NCBI GenBank assembly: GCA_010672825.2 | Contig: JAAHFU020000002.1 | Span: forward strand, 942,001 to 1,006,000 | DNA from: Leptolyngbya sp. SIO1E4 | Lineage (GTDB): Bacteria > Cyanobacteriota > Cyanobacteriia > Phormidesmidales > Phormidesmidaceae | Direction of reading: 5' to 3' | DNA: 64,000 nucleotides | Part shown: positions 1 through 8,869 of the stretch, one piece after another | How the letters are laid out: each line of letters begins with the position of its first letter | Position numbering within the stretch: position 1 is the stretch's first letter | Made by a program: the position numbers and the translations under genes | Notes under the pieces: model-generated | What the model saw: the letters and a program-made list of their open reading frames with translations, nothing else | The model's database searches: none | What the model was told of the DNA's origin: nothing

Positions 1-540
1 ACCTAGATGATTCATCTGATAGCCCCTTAGGAGAAGATGATTCCCCTGGCAGCCCCCTAGGAGGCGATGATTCATCTGATAGCCCGTTAGGAGAAGACGA
101 AACCCCCTTAGGAGACGACGATAGTCCCTTGGGAGGCGATGACGATCCCTTAGGAGACGACGATAGTCCCTTGGGAGGCGATGACGATCCTTTAGGGGAA
201 GACGATAGTCCCCTAGGAGGAGATGACGATCCCTTAGGAGACGACGATAGTCCCCTAGGAGGAGATGACGATCCCTTAGGAGACGACGACCCCTTAGGAG
301 ACGACGATAGTCCCCTAGGAGGAGATGATGATCCCTTAGGAGGAGATGATGATCCCTTAGGAGACGACGATAGTCCCCTAGGAGGAGATGACGACCCCTT
401 AGGAGAAGATGACGATCCTTTAGGAGGAGATGACGATCCTTTAGGAGGAGATGACGATCCTTTAGGAGGAGATGACGACCCCTTAGGAGAAGATGACGAT
501 CCTTTAGGAGGAGATGACGACCCCCTGGGAGACGACGATT
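1..540. repeat. Tandem 21-base coding repeat array
   Basis: Near-identical units reading like ggaggagatgacgatccc followed by ttaggagacgacgatagt recur in frame up to about position 540. Differences are mainly synonymous swaps (gac/gat, ccc/cct, tta/cta) and swaps between G, D and E at one position. This is a protein-coding minisatellite and not a CRISPR array, because there are no unique spacers. Confidence 0.85.
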
Positions 541-647
541 CCCTTAATAGCCCCTCAGACGACGATTCCTTTAATAGCCCCTCAGAAGAAGACGAATTGC
601 CAGACAGTTCTCTAGAGGACGATGATTTACTGAACAAGTCCTTCTAA
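1..647 (+). CDS. Acidic heptapeptide-repeat protein, 3' part only
   Basis: The reading frame is open from the left edge of the window, so the N-terminus lies outside. The visible protein is about 214 residues and is built almost entirely of six- to seven-residue units of the forms GGDDDPL, GDDDSPL and GEDDSPL, about twenty in the regular part. More degenerate DSSDSPLG units lie upstream, and a non-repetitive acidic tail ends in LLNKSF. The DNA is itself repetitive, with 21-base units, so copy number may vary by slippage. No enzyme domain is visible. The high Asp content would suit a disordered, cation-binding or surface-exposed segment, but that is inference. A TTG at 129 is unlikely to be the true start because the repeat continues upstream of it. 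Confidence 0.8.
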   Translation, partial: LDDSSDSPLGEDDSPGSPLGGDDSSDSPLGEDETPLGDDDSPLGGDDDPLGDDDSPLGGDDDPLGEDDSPLGGDDDPLGDDDSPLGGDDDPLGDDDPLGDDDSPLGGDDDPLGGDDDPLGDDDSPLGGDDDPLGEDDDPLGGDDDPLGGDDDPLGGDDDPLGEDDDPLGGDDDPLGDDDSLNSPSDDDSFNSPSEEDELPDSSLEDDDLLNKSF

Positions 648-717
648 AAAGCATGAGCTGACCACCAGCCCTTAAGACCAAACTGAGTTAGATTTAATTA
701 CCTTTTAGTTCCCTGGG

Positions 718-1965
718 CTACGGGTTATTGCTGAGTCCCTTGATGACAGCGCCATAAAGTGTAGACAGGCGCATTTCATCGAGGGGCGCTTCTGAATGAT
801 TCCAAGTCATTGAAACACAATAAGTCTTGCCACTTTCAGCTTCTAGCTGATGGGTCAAATTTAAGACACCAGGGATAGACCCCCCTTTAAAGGCGACCCT
901 AGCCCAATCTTCGGCATTGACAACCCCCGGTGCCGGGTTCACACCCATGAGGGGTAAATCTGCCACCTGAGCCATGAGTGCACAGAGTTCATGTGGGGTG
1001 AAAAAATATCCAATCTCTGATGCTGTGAGTTGTTCCTGAGATTGCCCTTCGTGGGTGCTGCTTGCAGCGCCCACATCAGGGAGGGGATAGCTCGCGATTT
1101 CATCCAGTATTTGCTGTCGTCCCTGCAGTGAGCTGAGGCTGCGATAACGCTCTAGCACCGATATGTTTTGGGGCGCTTTCAGAATAAAAAATTCGCGGGT
1201 TGTTAAAAATGGGCGGTTTCTGAGAGTGTAGGCTTCTATGGATGCTCGTCCGAGCACGTGAATCAACGCATCAGTGGCGGTGTTGTCACTCATAGAAATC
1301 ATCAGGGTGGCTAACGTTTCTAAGGTGAGCTGCGTTCCATCTGGCCAGGTGTGCAGGAAGCCACTGGGTAAACTTTTCCACTCAGGGCGGAGTTCAACCA
1401 CATCTCCCCAAGAACGCTGATCTGATTCAATTTGCTGACGCAGCGCCGCTAGGACTGCCAGCTTGAAGGTAGAGCCAACTGCCAGGGGATTGTCAGCGTT
1501 GAGGGCTGCTAATTCAGACTGGTCTTCTAACACTAGGAAATTAACCTCTCCCGGAAAAGCCTGTAGCTGTTCAATCGCCTCGTCTAAACTGATGGCCATG
1601 GGCGCAGGCTGAAAGAACAACCCTGCGATCTGACCGCGACTGTTGAGGGTAATTTGAGCAGCGACTCGACCCCGTTCAAAAAGCACGAGATAAAGCTCTC
1701 CGGATGGCTGCACCTCCTGATAAGCGCCGAAATCTGCCTGCATCTCTGCAATCAATTGCTGCGCCTGCGACAGCGGAAACTGGTTAAGCATGGCCGGAGC
1801 AAACCACTCGGCTTGAAGCTGGGGAGTTGTGAAGAGTCTTTCCAGGGCAGCTTGGGGGGAGATTTGCATTTGCGCGATCGCGGATGAAGGGATTGGGAGC
1901 ATCGAAATCGCAGGGATAGCTCCCAAAACGAAAGAGAGGGTCATCAGGGGGCGGGGCATTTTCAT
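718..1965 (-). CDS. Secreted serine hydrolase, class A beta-lactamase-like fold
   Basis: A 415-residue protein with an N-terminal hydrophobic signal segment (about residues 8-30, cleavage plausible after SAIA). The active-site motifs of the penicillin-recognising serine hydrolases appear in order: STFK at 165-168 (SxxK), SDN at 226-228 and KGG at 360-362 (the KTG-box position). No Glu of the class A omega-loop type (ExxLN) was recognised, and the spacing from SDN to KGG is longer than in true class A beta-lactamases. A cell-wall-related or esterase-like hydrolase is therefore at least as likely as a resistance enzyme. The DUF2141 gene lies just upstream on the same strand (42-base gap), so the two may be co-transcribed. 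Confidence 0.8.
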   Translation of the reverse strand: MKMPRPLMTLSFVLGAIPAISMLPIPSSAIAQMQISPQAALERLFTTPQLQAEWFAPAMLNQFPLSQAQQLIAEMQADFGAYQEVQPSGELYLVLFERGRVAAQITLNSRGQIAGLFFQPAPMAISLDEAIEQLQAFPGEVNFLVLEDQSELAALNADNPLAVGSTFKLAVLAALRQQIESDQRSWGDVVELRPEWKSLPSGFLHTWPDGTQLTLETLATLMISMSDNTATDALIHVLGRASIEAYTLRNRPFLTTREFFILKAPQNISVLERYRSLSSLQGRQQILDEIASYPLPDVGAASSTHEGQSQEQLTASEIGYFFTPHELCALMAQVADLPLMGVNPAPGVVNAEDWARVAFKGGSIPGVLNLTHQLEAESGKTYCVSMTWNHSEAPLDEMRLSTLYGAVIKGLSNNP

Positions 1966-2007
1966 GGCGACAACCTCAAACCACTGGTAATGGCGACAGC
2001 TGGGGCG

Positions 2008-2487
2008 CTAGAGGTACTGCAGTGTGATTTGGATGGTCGTGTTGGTGCCTGCTAAGAGAAACATCGAATCTTGGTAGCTGGCTGGCCCTATGGTGACAGG
2101 AGGGTTGTTAGAAAAGCCAAAGCCCTCGGTTGGAATCCCCCATTGGTTTGTGTTGAGGACAGCATCACCGTTGCTGTCGTGGTAAAGGGCGATCGCGTAA
2201 TTACCCAAGGTCAAATTATCCAACGTCACGATTGTGGATGCTTCAGAGATGGGCTCAGAGAGGCTAACACACTGGGTGCTGACTTCATCTCCATCAACTT
2301 CTGGGAAGCCCTGACTGCCTGAAAATAAAGCTAAACAAACTTGCCCGCTGCGATCTCGAAATCCGTCAATTTCCACCGTCAGGTTGCCCGTGAATTCAGC
2401 CTGTGCCTGAGCCGACACCATTAAACAGCCCAGAGTAGCTGCCAAACCTAGAGCAGCAAGCCGGACACAGCGATCAAGACTTCTCAT
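2008..2487 (-). CDS. DUF2141 family secreted protein
   Basis: A 159-residue protein with a clear signal peptide (hydrophobic about 9-28, ending AQAQA). The mature part resembles the DUF2141 family: an opening beta segment with VEIDGFRDRSGQVCLALF, then YAIALYHDSNGDAVLNTN and a GIPTEGFGFSNNP stretch. The family is predicted to be a periplasmic or outer-surface beta-sandwich, and no enzymatic role is established. It lies directly upstream of the serine hydrolase gene on the same strand. The ATG at 2487 is the only start that keeps the full signal peptide. Confidence 0.85.
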   Translation of the reverse strand: MRSLDRCVRLAALGLAATLGCLMVSAQAQAEFTGNLTVEIDGFRDRSGQVCLALFSGSQGFPEVDGDEVSTQCVSLSEPISEASTIVTLDNLTLGNYAIALYHDSNGDAVLNTNQWGIPTEGFGFSNNPPVTIGPASYQDSMFLLAGTNTTIQITLQYL

Positions 2488-2596
2488 CCCAGTTAACTCC
2501 TTGAGTAATGTGTTGAGTAATTTGACACACGTTAGTTCCCAACGCCTAATTTGCCCACCCCTTGTTTGAGCAATCCCTCAATGCGCGCAGAAACAT

Positions 2597-2628
2597 CTGT
2601 AGAGACCGCAAACTTGCAGTCTCTACAG
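2597..2628. terminator. Inverted repeat downstream of the DUF3267 gene
   Basis: CTGTAGAGAC and its exact complement GTCTCTACAG flank a 12-base loop. The hairpin lies between the DUF3267 gene, which is transcribed toward it, and the start of the DUF2141 gene. No run of T follows on the minus strand, so a terminator role is only possible. A repeat-type palindrome is the alternative. Confidence 0.35.
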
Positions 2629-2751
2629 TTGCCTCATCTCTTCAGGAACAAGGAGCAAGCCATCAGGCTTAGGATTTAGACTCAACTCGTCGCTGATTTT
2701 AAGATAAGTTGAGGTTCGCTGCCCTCACCCGGTGGGTCATTTTTGCCCCAG

Positions 2752-3642
2752 TTATCGTCTCAAGCATCGATTCAGGCTAACGATGAGTAAAGCCAGGATA
2801 AGCGAGATCGCCCCTACCGCCAGCGGACTGGAGGAGATGCCAATCTCCTGGTCGGTTTGCTCCCACTGTAAAAGCACCCAGTTTCCAAGACTCATCTGAA
2901 ATGAAGGCACTTGCAAAAGATCGAGTGGAATCAGCAGCAGAGATCCAACAAAGGTGAATAGTGCAAAAATAATGACGGTCCAGCTCATGACCGACCAGAC
3001 ACTATTTAACCCTGACCGATGTGGAAGGGGATGGGCCAGAACTTTAGCTGCAACGGTTGAGGATGCATAAAGCGCCATCCCTTCACGGCGATCTTCCACC
3101 ATGATTGACGAAGGATATTGATAAACAATGCCAGCCATCCAGAGATCCCCAATGGCGCCAGAGGTGTTAATAACCACTGCCCACCCTAACCAGGCAAGTT
3201 GTGGAAATATCCCCATCAAAACCAGTGCAACGGTGTTAATAACTACCAGCGGCGCTAAGATAATCACCAAAAACTCATTGCGAGAAAACCGCTGACCGGG
3301 TGCTGTGGCATAGGCATAAGGGAGCAAATGTTGGATACCGACACCGTAGTACGGAGCACCGCCAAAGGCTTTAAAGGCTAACCCATGAATGCCTTCATGA
3401 ACGATGATGGTTGCCATGGGCAACACAATCAACCCTAAGAGCAGATTTCCATAGCCCCAGAGCTGATCAGAACTCAATGAGAGTGATGCCACCCAAGAAC
3501 GCTGGTGGGCGGTGTTGTATAGAACACTAACGCCGATTAAACTCATCACAAATAGCCCAGTCCCTGCGCTCATCCATTGCAAAACTAGGCGGCGATTGAG
3601 CTTAAACACATAAATAAGAGAGTCTTTAGCATCTATCACCAT
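2752..3642 (-). CDS. DUF3267 putative zincin-like membrane metalloprotease
   Basis: A 296-residue multi-pass membrane protein. An HExxH motif (HEGIH, residues 82-86) sits at the edge of a hydrophobic segment and is followed by FKAFGGAPYYGVG, the arrangement seen in DUF3267, a family of putative membrane zinc peptidases distantly like site-2 proteases. About five to six hydrophobic segments are visible (about 25-42, 65-80, 120-145, 150-170, 220-240, 270-290). The substrate is unknown. The gene is divergent from the response regulator at 4203. Confidence 0.8.
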   Translation of the reverse strand: MVIDAKDSLIYVFKLNRRLVLQWMSAGTGLFVMSLIGVSVLYNTAHQRSWVASLSLSSDQLWGYGNLLLGLIVLPMATIIVHEGIHGLAFKAFGGAPYYGVGIQHLLPYAYATAPGQRFSRNEFLVIILAPLVVINTVALVLMGIFPQLAWLGWAVVINTSGAIGDLWMAGIVYQYPSSIMVEDRREGMALYASSTVAAKVLAHPLPHRSGLNSVWSVMSWTVIIFALFTFVGSLLLIPLDLLQVPSFQMSLGNWVLLQWEQTDQEIGISSSPLAVGAISLILALLIVSLNRCLRR

Positions 3643-4202
3643 GAGTTCATCCTAGGTAATAAATAAGGTTGACGCTCGCTTTCTTAAGACCTTCCCTAAA
3701 TAAAAATCCAACACTTTTCATGTATAGAATTTAACTTATTGAAAAACCCCAGCTATTAAGATAGACAATCAACCGGAACTTTCAAGAAACAAATTTCAGG
3801 AATAGTCGTCTAAGGGGGGTATTACCTTAATGAAAGGCGATTTAAATATCGTATTTCAGATCAAAAAGATCGCAATTACTAAGAATTGTAACGGCATCTA
3901 TTTGACCGCATTTTGAATGACGGATCTCTAGTATTATCAGCAATACTGATTTCTTGTCTTCAGCCGATCGGACATTCTTTTACTTAGAAAGTTAATGTTT
4001 TTTGAGCGGCGATCGCAGGAGAAATCCTCTCGAATCAAGTGCACTTGAGGAATAGGAGATTGACACTTTAGCTTAAAATAGTTTCGATTCAAAGCCTGCC
4101 GTTATTTCTCTTGAGATAGCTAAACCCCCAGATTTAAAAAGTTTGAACTCATCCCGATATCACACGCTCAGCCTTTAAGGATTTTGCATAGGAAGAGGCA
4201 AC
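3643..4202. other. Divergent intergenic region, 560 bases
   Basis: An AT-rich gap between two divergently transcribed genes, which must hold both promoters. It has one HIP1 octamer at about 4008-4016. A TTGACA at 4060-4065 is followed too closely by TAAAAT to form a normal sigma-70 promoter. No ORF, RNA gene or clear inverted repeat was recognised. Confidence 0.5.
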
Positions 4203-4880
4203 ATGTTAAGTGAAGTGGCATCCGCCAACCTTGAATCTCGCTCCCAGGTTCCCCTGCGAATTGTGATTGTCGAAGACGATCCGGTTATGCAGTTAGGGCT
4301 AGAGCAGTTTTTGGAAGATTGTGAAAGCTTTCAGGTGGTCGGGCGAGCAGAGGATGGCTATTCAGGGATTGCGCTAACGCTGGATTTAAGTCCGGATTTA
4401 GTCGTGATGGATATTGGCCTTCCACAGCTAGATGGGATTGCAGCGACCCAGCAAATTAAACAGAAGCGGCCTGATGTCCGGGTTGTGATACTTACCTCCC
4501 ACACCGCAGATGTTGAAATGATCGCAGCCCTAGCCAGCGGTGCCGATGCCTACTGTATTAAAGGCACTAGCCTTGAACAGTTAGAGGTCGCAGTTAACTG
4601 CGCGAATAATGGAGCTACATACTTAGATCCGCAGATTGCTCGTCGTGTGATTGGCCATTTACAATACACCCACCCGACAACCCCGGCCATTGACTTATCG
4701 AATCGAGAACTCGACATCCTCAGGCTGATTGTAGACGGTAAAAGTAACCCTGAAATTGCCTCTGAGCTGTTTCTGAGTGTCAGTACGGTGAAGACCCACC
4801 TCCGCAACATCATGAACAAACTCTCGGTCGATGATCGGGTGCAAGCGGCGGTCGTGGCTTTGCGAACTGGGCTAGTCTAG
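4203..4880 (+). CDS. NarL/LuxR-family response regulator
   Basis: A 225-residue two-domain regulator. The receiver domain (about 18-135) has the acidic pocket E24-D25-D26, the phospho-acceptor D70 in VVMDIGLPQLDG, and a conserved Thr (VVILTSH) and Lys (YCIKGT). A LuxR-type helix-turn-helix follows (about 160-225), with ELDILRLIVDGKSNPEIA and STVKTHLRNIMNKL. A phosphorylated receiver would be expected to dimerise and activate transcription. No cognate kinase is adjacent, so it is an orphan. The ATG at 4203 gives a 17-residue leader before the receiver. Confidence 0.92.
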   Translation: MLSEVASANLESRSQVPLRIVIVEDDPVMQLGLEQFLEDCESFQVVGRAEDGYSGIALTLDLSPDLVVMDIGLPQLDGIAATQQIKQKRPDVRVVILTSHTADVEMIAALASGADAYCIKGTSLEQLEVAVNCANNGATYLDPQIARRVIGHLQYTHPTTPAIDLSNRELDILRLIVDGKSNPEIASELFLSVSTVKTHLRNIMNKLSVDDRVQAAVVALRTGLV

Positions 4881-5014
4881 AGGAGTCACGGTAACTGTTG
4901 TCAGCCCCCAACATTGACAACCCCTAACCCCCGATCTCAAGACCTGACCGATTGGGCGAGTCAGGATACCAAGGCATTAGGGTATGGTTGGGCAATATAA
5001 GAAAATCGGCGATT

Positions 5015-5974
5015 ATGGCTGAAGTTGATCAGATTTTAAGAAGTCTGGTAAGTATTATTGCAAGCTATTTTCCAGGTCGAGTTCGAGGCCAGTATTTAGT
5101 TGGTAGCTATGCAACAGGAACCACGATCGCAACCAGCGATCTCGATATTGTTGTCGTGCTTAAAGAGCGCTTACAGCCCAGCGAAGTAGAACAAATCCCT
5201 CAGGTGCGCGCAGCCTGTCAGCAGCAAAGCGCAATCTCAATTGACCTGAAATTTATAGAAGAAACTCACCTGCTTGAAACTGGTGGGGTTAAATTTCAGA
5301 CCCACAGCCGCTGTTTATGGGGTGAAGATATTCGCGCCTCGGTGCCGCTAAAGCCCATTGACGCTCACATTCGAGACTCAATGCATGGCCAATATTCGCT
5401 GTTTGCACGGGTTAGAGGTAATCCAGAGCATTTAGTATTCCCGTTGGACTACCCTGATCCTGAGGGTGAATTTTACGGGTATGACTGGCGTCCCGTTCAG
5501 CTCTCTGATGGCACTCGTCGCCCAAGTATTAAGGACTTGACCCTGAATGTATTGTTACCTGCAGAAGCTTTGACTCTACTGAAAGCTGGTCAATATGTGG
5601 GGGATGGGTCAAAGGCCGATATCTGCAGACAATATCAAGTCTGGGTGAACGATCAGTGGGCGGCTTTTATTCAAGTAATTTATGAATACTGTCATCAGCG
5701 CTGGCATTACTTAGTGCCAGAAAGCGCTATCGAACGGCAACAGCTGCGATTGCTCTGTCAGCAAGCATTAGGATTTGAAAACCATTTTCTTACTCAATAT
5801 AAAGACTATATTTTGAATCAGCTCCCCGAGGCTGAACCTTGGCTGCAAGATTATTGCATTCAACGTTTAGGTCGCCTGATTTATCGTGATCAGAGAGTAA
5901 ATAATTTGTTAGAAACGCTCAAATCGTTGAATAAATCTGAAACCGCTTCAGATGTTTTAAGCCCTCAACCTTGA
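5015..5974 (+). CDS. Nucleotidyltransferase-domain protein
   Basis: With the ATG at 5015 the protein is 319 residues. A TTG at 4952 would add 21 residues, but homologous sequence starts near the ATG. The N-terminal domain carries the polymerase-beta-type signature GS-YATGTTIATSDLD: GS at residues 30-31, with D42 and D44 as metal ligands. The third acidic position is probably in SIDLKF. The roughly 200-residue C-terminal helical part resembles the substrate-binding region of aminoglycoside-type nucleotidyltransferases, but no specific substrate can be assigned. It follows the response regulator on the same strand after 134 bases, so co-transcription is uncertain. Confidence 0.75.
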   Translation: MAEVDQILRSLVSIIASYFPGRVRGQYLVGSYATGTTIATSDLDIVVVLKERLQPSEVEQIPQVRAACQQQSAISIDLKFIEETHLLETGGVKFQTHSRCLWGEDIRASVPLKPIDAHIRDSMHGQYSLFARVRGNPEHLVFPLDYPDPEGEFYGYDWRPVQLSDGTRRPSIKDLTLNVLLPAEALTLLKAGQYVGDGSKADICRQYQVWVNDQWAAFIQVIYEYCHQRWHYLVPESAIERQQLRLLCQQALGFENHFLTQYKDYILNQLPEAEPWLQDYCIQRLGRLIYRDQRVNNLLETLKSLNKSETASDVLSPQP

Positions 5975-6069
5975 GTGAAGTTAACATTACAAATTCGATG
6001 CATTGGAACTTCTAAGGTGTCGGGGGCATCGAGTTAGCTAATGAACTATTTGCTAGGACAAGGAATGCA

Positions 6070-7125
6070 ATGCGTCGAGTCATATTATTTCTATCCAAAG
6101 TCATTCTCAGTTGTTGGATTGTACTAACCGTTTCTTTTTTATCATTATTGGTCTTTAATGCCCCCAACGTGCCCACAAATGCTCCTTTTGCTGGCGTATC
6201 AATTCGCACTCAAAACGATGCGACTATTCACTTGCCAAATCGTATCTTTACCTGCACAGACACTGGGCAACAATTTCAATGCCAGGCAGATATTCAAAAA
6301 AGGACGCTAGCACTCAACCTGACCCAGGGCATCGATTATCAATATGACCTGACTGACTGCCAGGCTCAGTATGATGGCCAGCCAGTGAGCTGTGAGGAAA
6401 GCGGGGTCACCTTTGCCCCCATCCTTTCAGAAACCTATGAAATTACGGATATGGCATTGAACCCCCAACAGCAAAAGGCTTTGCAACAGCGATATCGGGG
6501 CATTAATACCCTGATGCGGTTAGGGGAAGTTCGCTTGCTTCGTATGAGTATGGGGCTGTCGCTGGTGGCGGGCATCGGCGCGGCGTTTTTTGCTTGGCTG
6601 CATCCAGAGCTGTCTCTCAGCAAAGCCTTTGCCAGTGTTGCCGCTGGCTTTGGAATTCACCAGCTCGTGTTGCAATTCTTGGGGCAAATTCCCTACAACG
6701 CGGTTACCCCCTATGGCTTGAAGCCTGAAATCTGGGACTGGGTTGTGACGAGTGCTGCGATCACTGTAGGGATTACCGCCGCGATCGCAACGGCTCTTTT
6801 GCTTTGGCAACGGCTTCATGGCCCGACCCAGATTTTGGTCAGACTGATGAGCAGCGTGGGAATTTTCGTCCTCTGTTGGTTATCGTTCAATTTCAGTTTT
6901 ATGTTTGGCTTAAATGTAACGGGAATGGTTGTGTTCGAGTCGTTAATAATGTGGTCAGCCGCAGCCGTTTCCATCATCTTTGCCATTGCAGCGGCCAGCT
7001 TACTTTGGTCACATACCTATCAATCGATTAAAAGGTTTTTGAGTCTGAGCAGTGGGTTTGGGGCCGTTGCCTTAACTTCATACTTTTTCGTCTATCTGCT
7101 TCTAGGATTGGGCTATGCAGATTAA
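6070..7125 (+). CDS. Multi-pass membrane protein of unknown function
   Basis: A 351-residue protein. One N-terminal hydrophobic segment (about 8-30) is followed by a hydrophilic domain of about 110 residues with four Cys (in IFTCTDTGQQFQCQ, LTDCQ and VSCEE), probably extracytoplasmic and disulphide-bonded. About six further transmembrane segments fill residues 158-348. No family was recognised. The start has AAGGAATGCA just before the ATG, an acceptable ribosome-binding site. It stands alone between the nucleotidyltransferase and the S41 peptidase genes. Confidence 0.7.
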   Translation: MRRVILFLSKVILSCWIVLTVSFLSLLVFNAPNVPTNAPFAGVSIRTQNDATIHLPNRIFTCTDTGQQFQCQADIQKRTLALNLTQGIDYQYDLTDCQAQYDGQPVSCEESGVTFAPILSETYEITDMALNPQQQKALQQRYRGINTLMRLGEVRLLRMSMGLSLVAGIGAAFFAWLHPELSLSKAFASVAAGFGIHQLVLQFLGQIPYNAVTPYGLKPEIWDWVVTSAAITVGITAAIATALLLWQRLHGPTQILVRLMSSVGIFVLCWLSFNFSFMFGLNVTGMVVFESLIMWSAAAVSIIFAIAAASLLWSHTYQSIKRFLSLSSGFGAVALTSYFFVYLLLGLGYAD

Positions 7126-7247
7126 AAGGAGTCTGTGCTTTAAAGGAAGGGGCTAGATGCTGCAACGATATTGGTGATAGCGATAAATTTCTAACAGGGG
7201 CTTGGCTGCTTGAGTGGCCAAGTCCTCGGTTTCTGGCTCGAGCCTTT

Positions 7248-7275
7248 GATGTTTTATCGCAGATGTTTTATCGCA
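7248..7275. repeat. 14-base tandem duplication at the edge of a dispersed repeat
   Basis: GATGTTTTATCGCA occurs twice, head to tail, immediately before copy 1 of the dispersed 95-bp repeat. It may be a local duplication associated with that element. Confidence 0.6.
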
Positions 7276-7366
7276 GCGTGCATTTGGATCAAGTACACCC
7301 TAGATCCCAAACCCTAGACCCTGCCTTCACCAAAATGTACTGGATTGAACTAAATAGGACTACAGT
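7271..7366. repeat. Dispersed 95-bp repeat, copy 1
   Basis: One of six copies in this window. The core reads GCATTTGGATCAAG-TACACCCTAGA, then CCCAAACCCTAGACCCTG, then a segment ending near TACTGGATTGAACTAAATAG. The internal block contains two direct CCCTAGACC-like units. It sits in the gap before the S41 peptidase gene. Confidence 0.75.
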
Positions 7367-7535
7367 CTTGCCTGACAAACGAATAAAAGGAGAATAGATT
7401 CCGGATTTCTGGGGCTTGACCCCATTGTTGCTTTGGATTGCGAAAACTCTGGAATCTTTAAGATCTGTATTTTTTAAGATCATCGGGTCGGTCGTTCAAC
7501 AGCTTTTTTTAACACCGTTTTTTACTGAGAAAGCC

Positions 7536-8807
7536 ATGATTCCCAGACGCTATCAGTTTTGGCTTAAAAGCCTTATCCTCACGGGTTTTATAAGTGTTGC
7601 CTTAGGCATCCTACCAGGGGCGATCGCCCCTGCCCCATCGGCCCAGCCTGATGTGTTTGAGGCTGCTTGGGAAACCGTCAATGAGCACTTTTACGATCCC
7701 GACTTCAATGGCGTAGACTGGGCTGCCGTAGGAGAGCAGTATCGATCACGGGTGGCCCAAGCCTCTTCCCGTTCGGAAAAGGCTGCTGTCATTAACGAGA
7801 TGCTTGCTGAGCTGCAGACGTCTCACACTTATCTATACACTGCTGATGAACCGGCATACTATCAGCTCCTCGGCATTTTTTACCCGCGCTCGTCTGACCT
7901 GCAAGCTGAGCTGCAAGAAACCTTTCCAGAGGGCAAAATCGAGTACGTAGGGATCGGCATCGTAACTCAGGAGATAGAGGGGCAAACTTTTGTCAAGGCT
8001 GTATTGGACGGCAGTCCAGCCGCGGCAGCGGGGCTTCAAGTCGGTGACCAAATTCTCAGTGTGGCTGGTCAACCTTTTCAGCCCATTCAGTCATTTGTAG
8101 ATCAGGCAGACCAGCCGGTGAGTCTGCAGATACAAAAATCGTCAGATGCCGACACTCAGCAAACCATTACCGTCACGCCTCAGCGATACGACGGTGTCAC
8201 AATGTTTCTCGATGCCATGGCCGATAGCATCGAGGTCATCGAAACAGCAGGGCAAAAGATCGGCTATGTTCACATCTGGTCCTACGCCGGAGAGCAGTAT
8301 CAGCGCAAGCTTGAAGACGAACTGCTTTACGGTCGTTTGAGAGAGGCTGATGCCCTCGTGCTGGATTTAAGAGAAGGGTGGGGAGGCGCACCGTTGACTG
8401 CCCTCAATTTCTACACGGCGAGAGGTCCGAGCGTCACGAATATTAGTCGCAGTGGCCAGGAGACAACTTATCACAGCCAGTGGAAGAAGCCGGTGGTCAT
8501 GGTGGCTAATGAAGGGAGCCGCAGCGCGAAAGAAATTTTGGCCTATGGTTTTCAGCAATATGACATTGGGCCGGTGGTGGGCAGCACGACGGCAGGTGCA
8601 GTTATTGCCGGGCGCCCCTTTGTACTGCCAGGGGGGTACCTGCTGTATGTTGCGGTGGCCGATGTTTATGTTGATGAAGCTGTGCGGTTAGAAGGGGTTG
8701 GGGTGACGCCCGATGTGGATGTCCCCTTGCCCTTGCCCTATGCCCAGGGGGCCGACCCCCAAAAAGAACAGGCGATCGCAACCGCCCTAGAATTGCTCGA
8801 CCCCTAA
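7536..8807 (+). CDS. S41-family peptidase with PDZ-like domain
   Basis: Using the ATG at 7536 the protein has 423 residues. A start at 7416 would put unrelated sequence before the signal anchor. It has an N-terminal hydrophobic segment (about 10-30), an alpha-helical region matching the start of tail-specific proteases (FDPDFNGVDW), a PDZ-like region (about 137-215, with GSPAAAAGLQVGDQILSV) and an S41 core (about 240-400). The nucleophile is probably S330 in NEGSRSAKEI. Where CtpA-type enzymes have the catalytic Lys (TFGKG) this protein reads STTAGAVIAG, so it is closer to S41 members that use another dyad, or its activity is altered. A periplasmic or thylakoid-lumen protease role is likely. 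Confidence 0.85.
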   Translation: MIPRRYQFWLKSLILTGFISVALGILPGAIAPAPSAQPDVFEAAWETVNEHFYDPDFNGVDWAAVGEQYRSRVAQASSRSEKAAVINEMLAELQTSHTYLYTADEPAYYQLLGIFYPRSSDLQAELQETFPEGKIEYVGIGIVTQEIEGQTFVKAVLDGSPAAAAGLQVGDQILSVAGQPFQPIQSFVDQADQPVSLQIQKSSDADTQQTITVTPQRYDGVTMFLDAMADSIEVIETAGQKIGYVHIWSYAGEQYQRKLEDELLYGRLREADALVLDLREGWGGAPLTALNFYTARGPSVTNISRSGQETTYHSQWKKPVVMVANEGSRSAKEILAYGFQQYDIGPVVGSTTAGAVIAGRPFVLPGGYLLYVAVADVYVDEAVRLEGVGVTPDVDVPLPLPYAQGADPQKEQAIATALELLDP

Positions 8808-8827
8808 TGCCAACTGGTAGGGAACTG

Positions 8828-8855
8828 GTAGGGCCAGCAAAATTGCTGGCCCTAC
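8828..8855. terminator. Perfect hairpin between convergent genes
   Basis: GTAGGGCCAGCA and TGCTGGCCCTAC form a perfect 12-base-pair stem around AAAT. It lies between the stop of the S41 peptidase gene and the stop of hisS, which converge, so it could act as a bidirectional terminator. There is no T tract on either side. Confidence 0.5.
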
Positions 8856-8869
8856 AGGCGTATTGGAGA

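Noticed and set aside
1-540. CRISPR-like periodic repeat
   Set aside because: Units are contiguous and in frame, with no spacers. The array codes for protein.
4060-4079. TTGACA ... TAAAAT promoter upstream of the response regulator
   Set aside because: The spacing of 8 bases is far below the normal 16-18.
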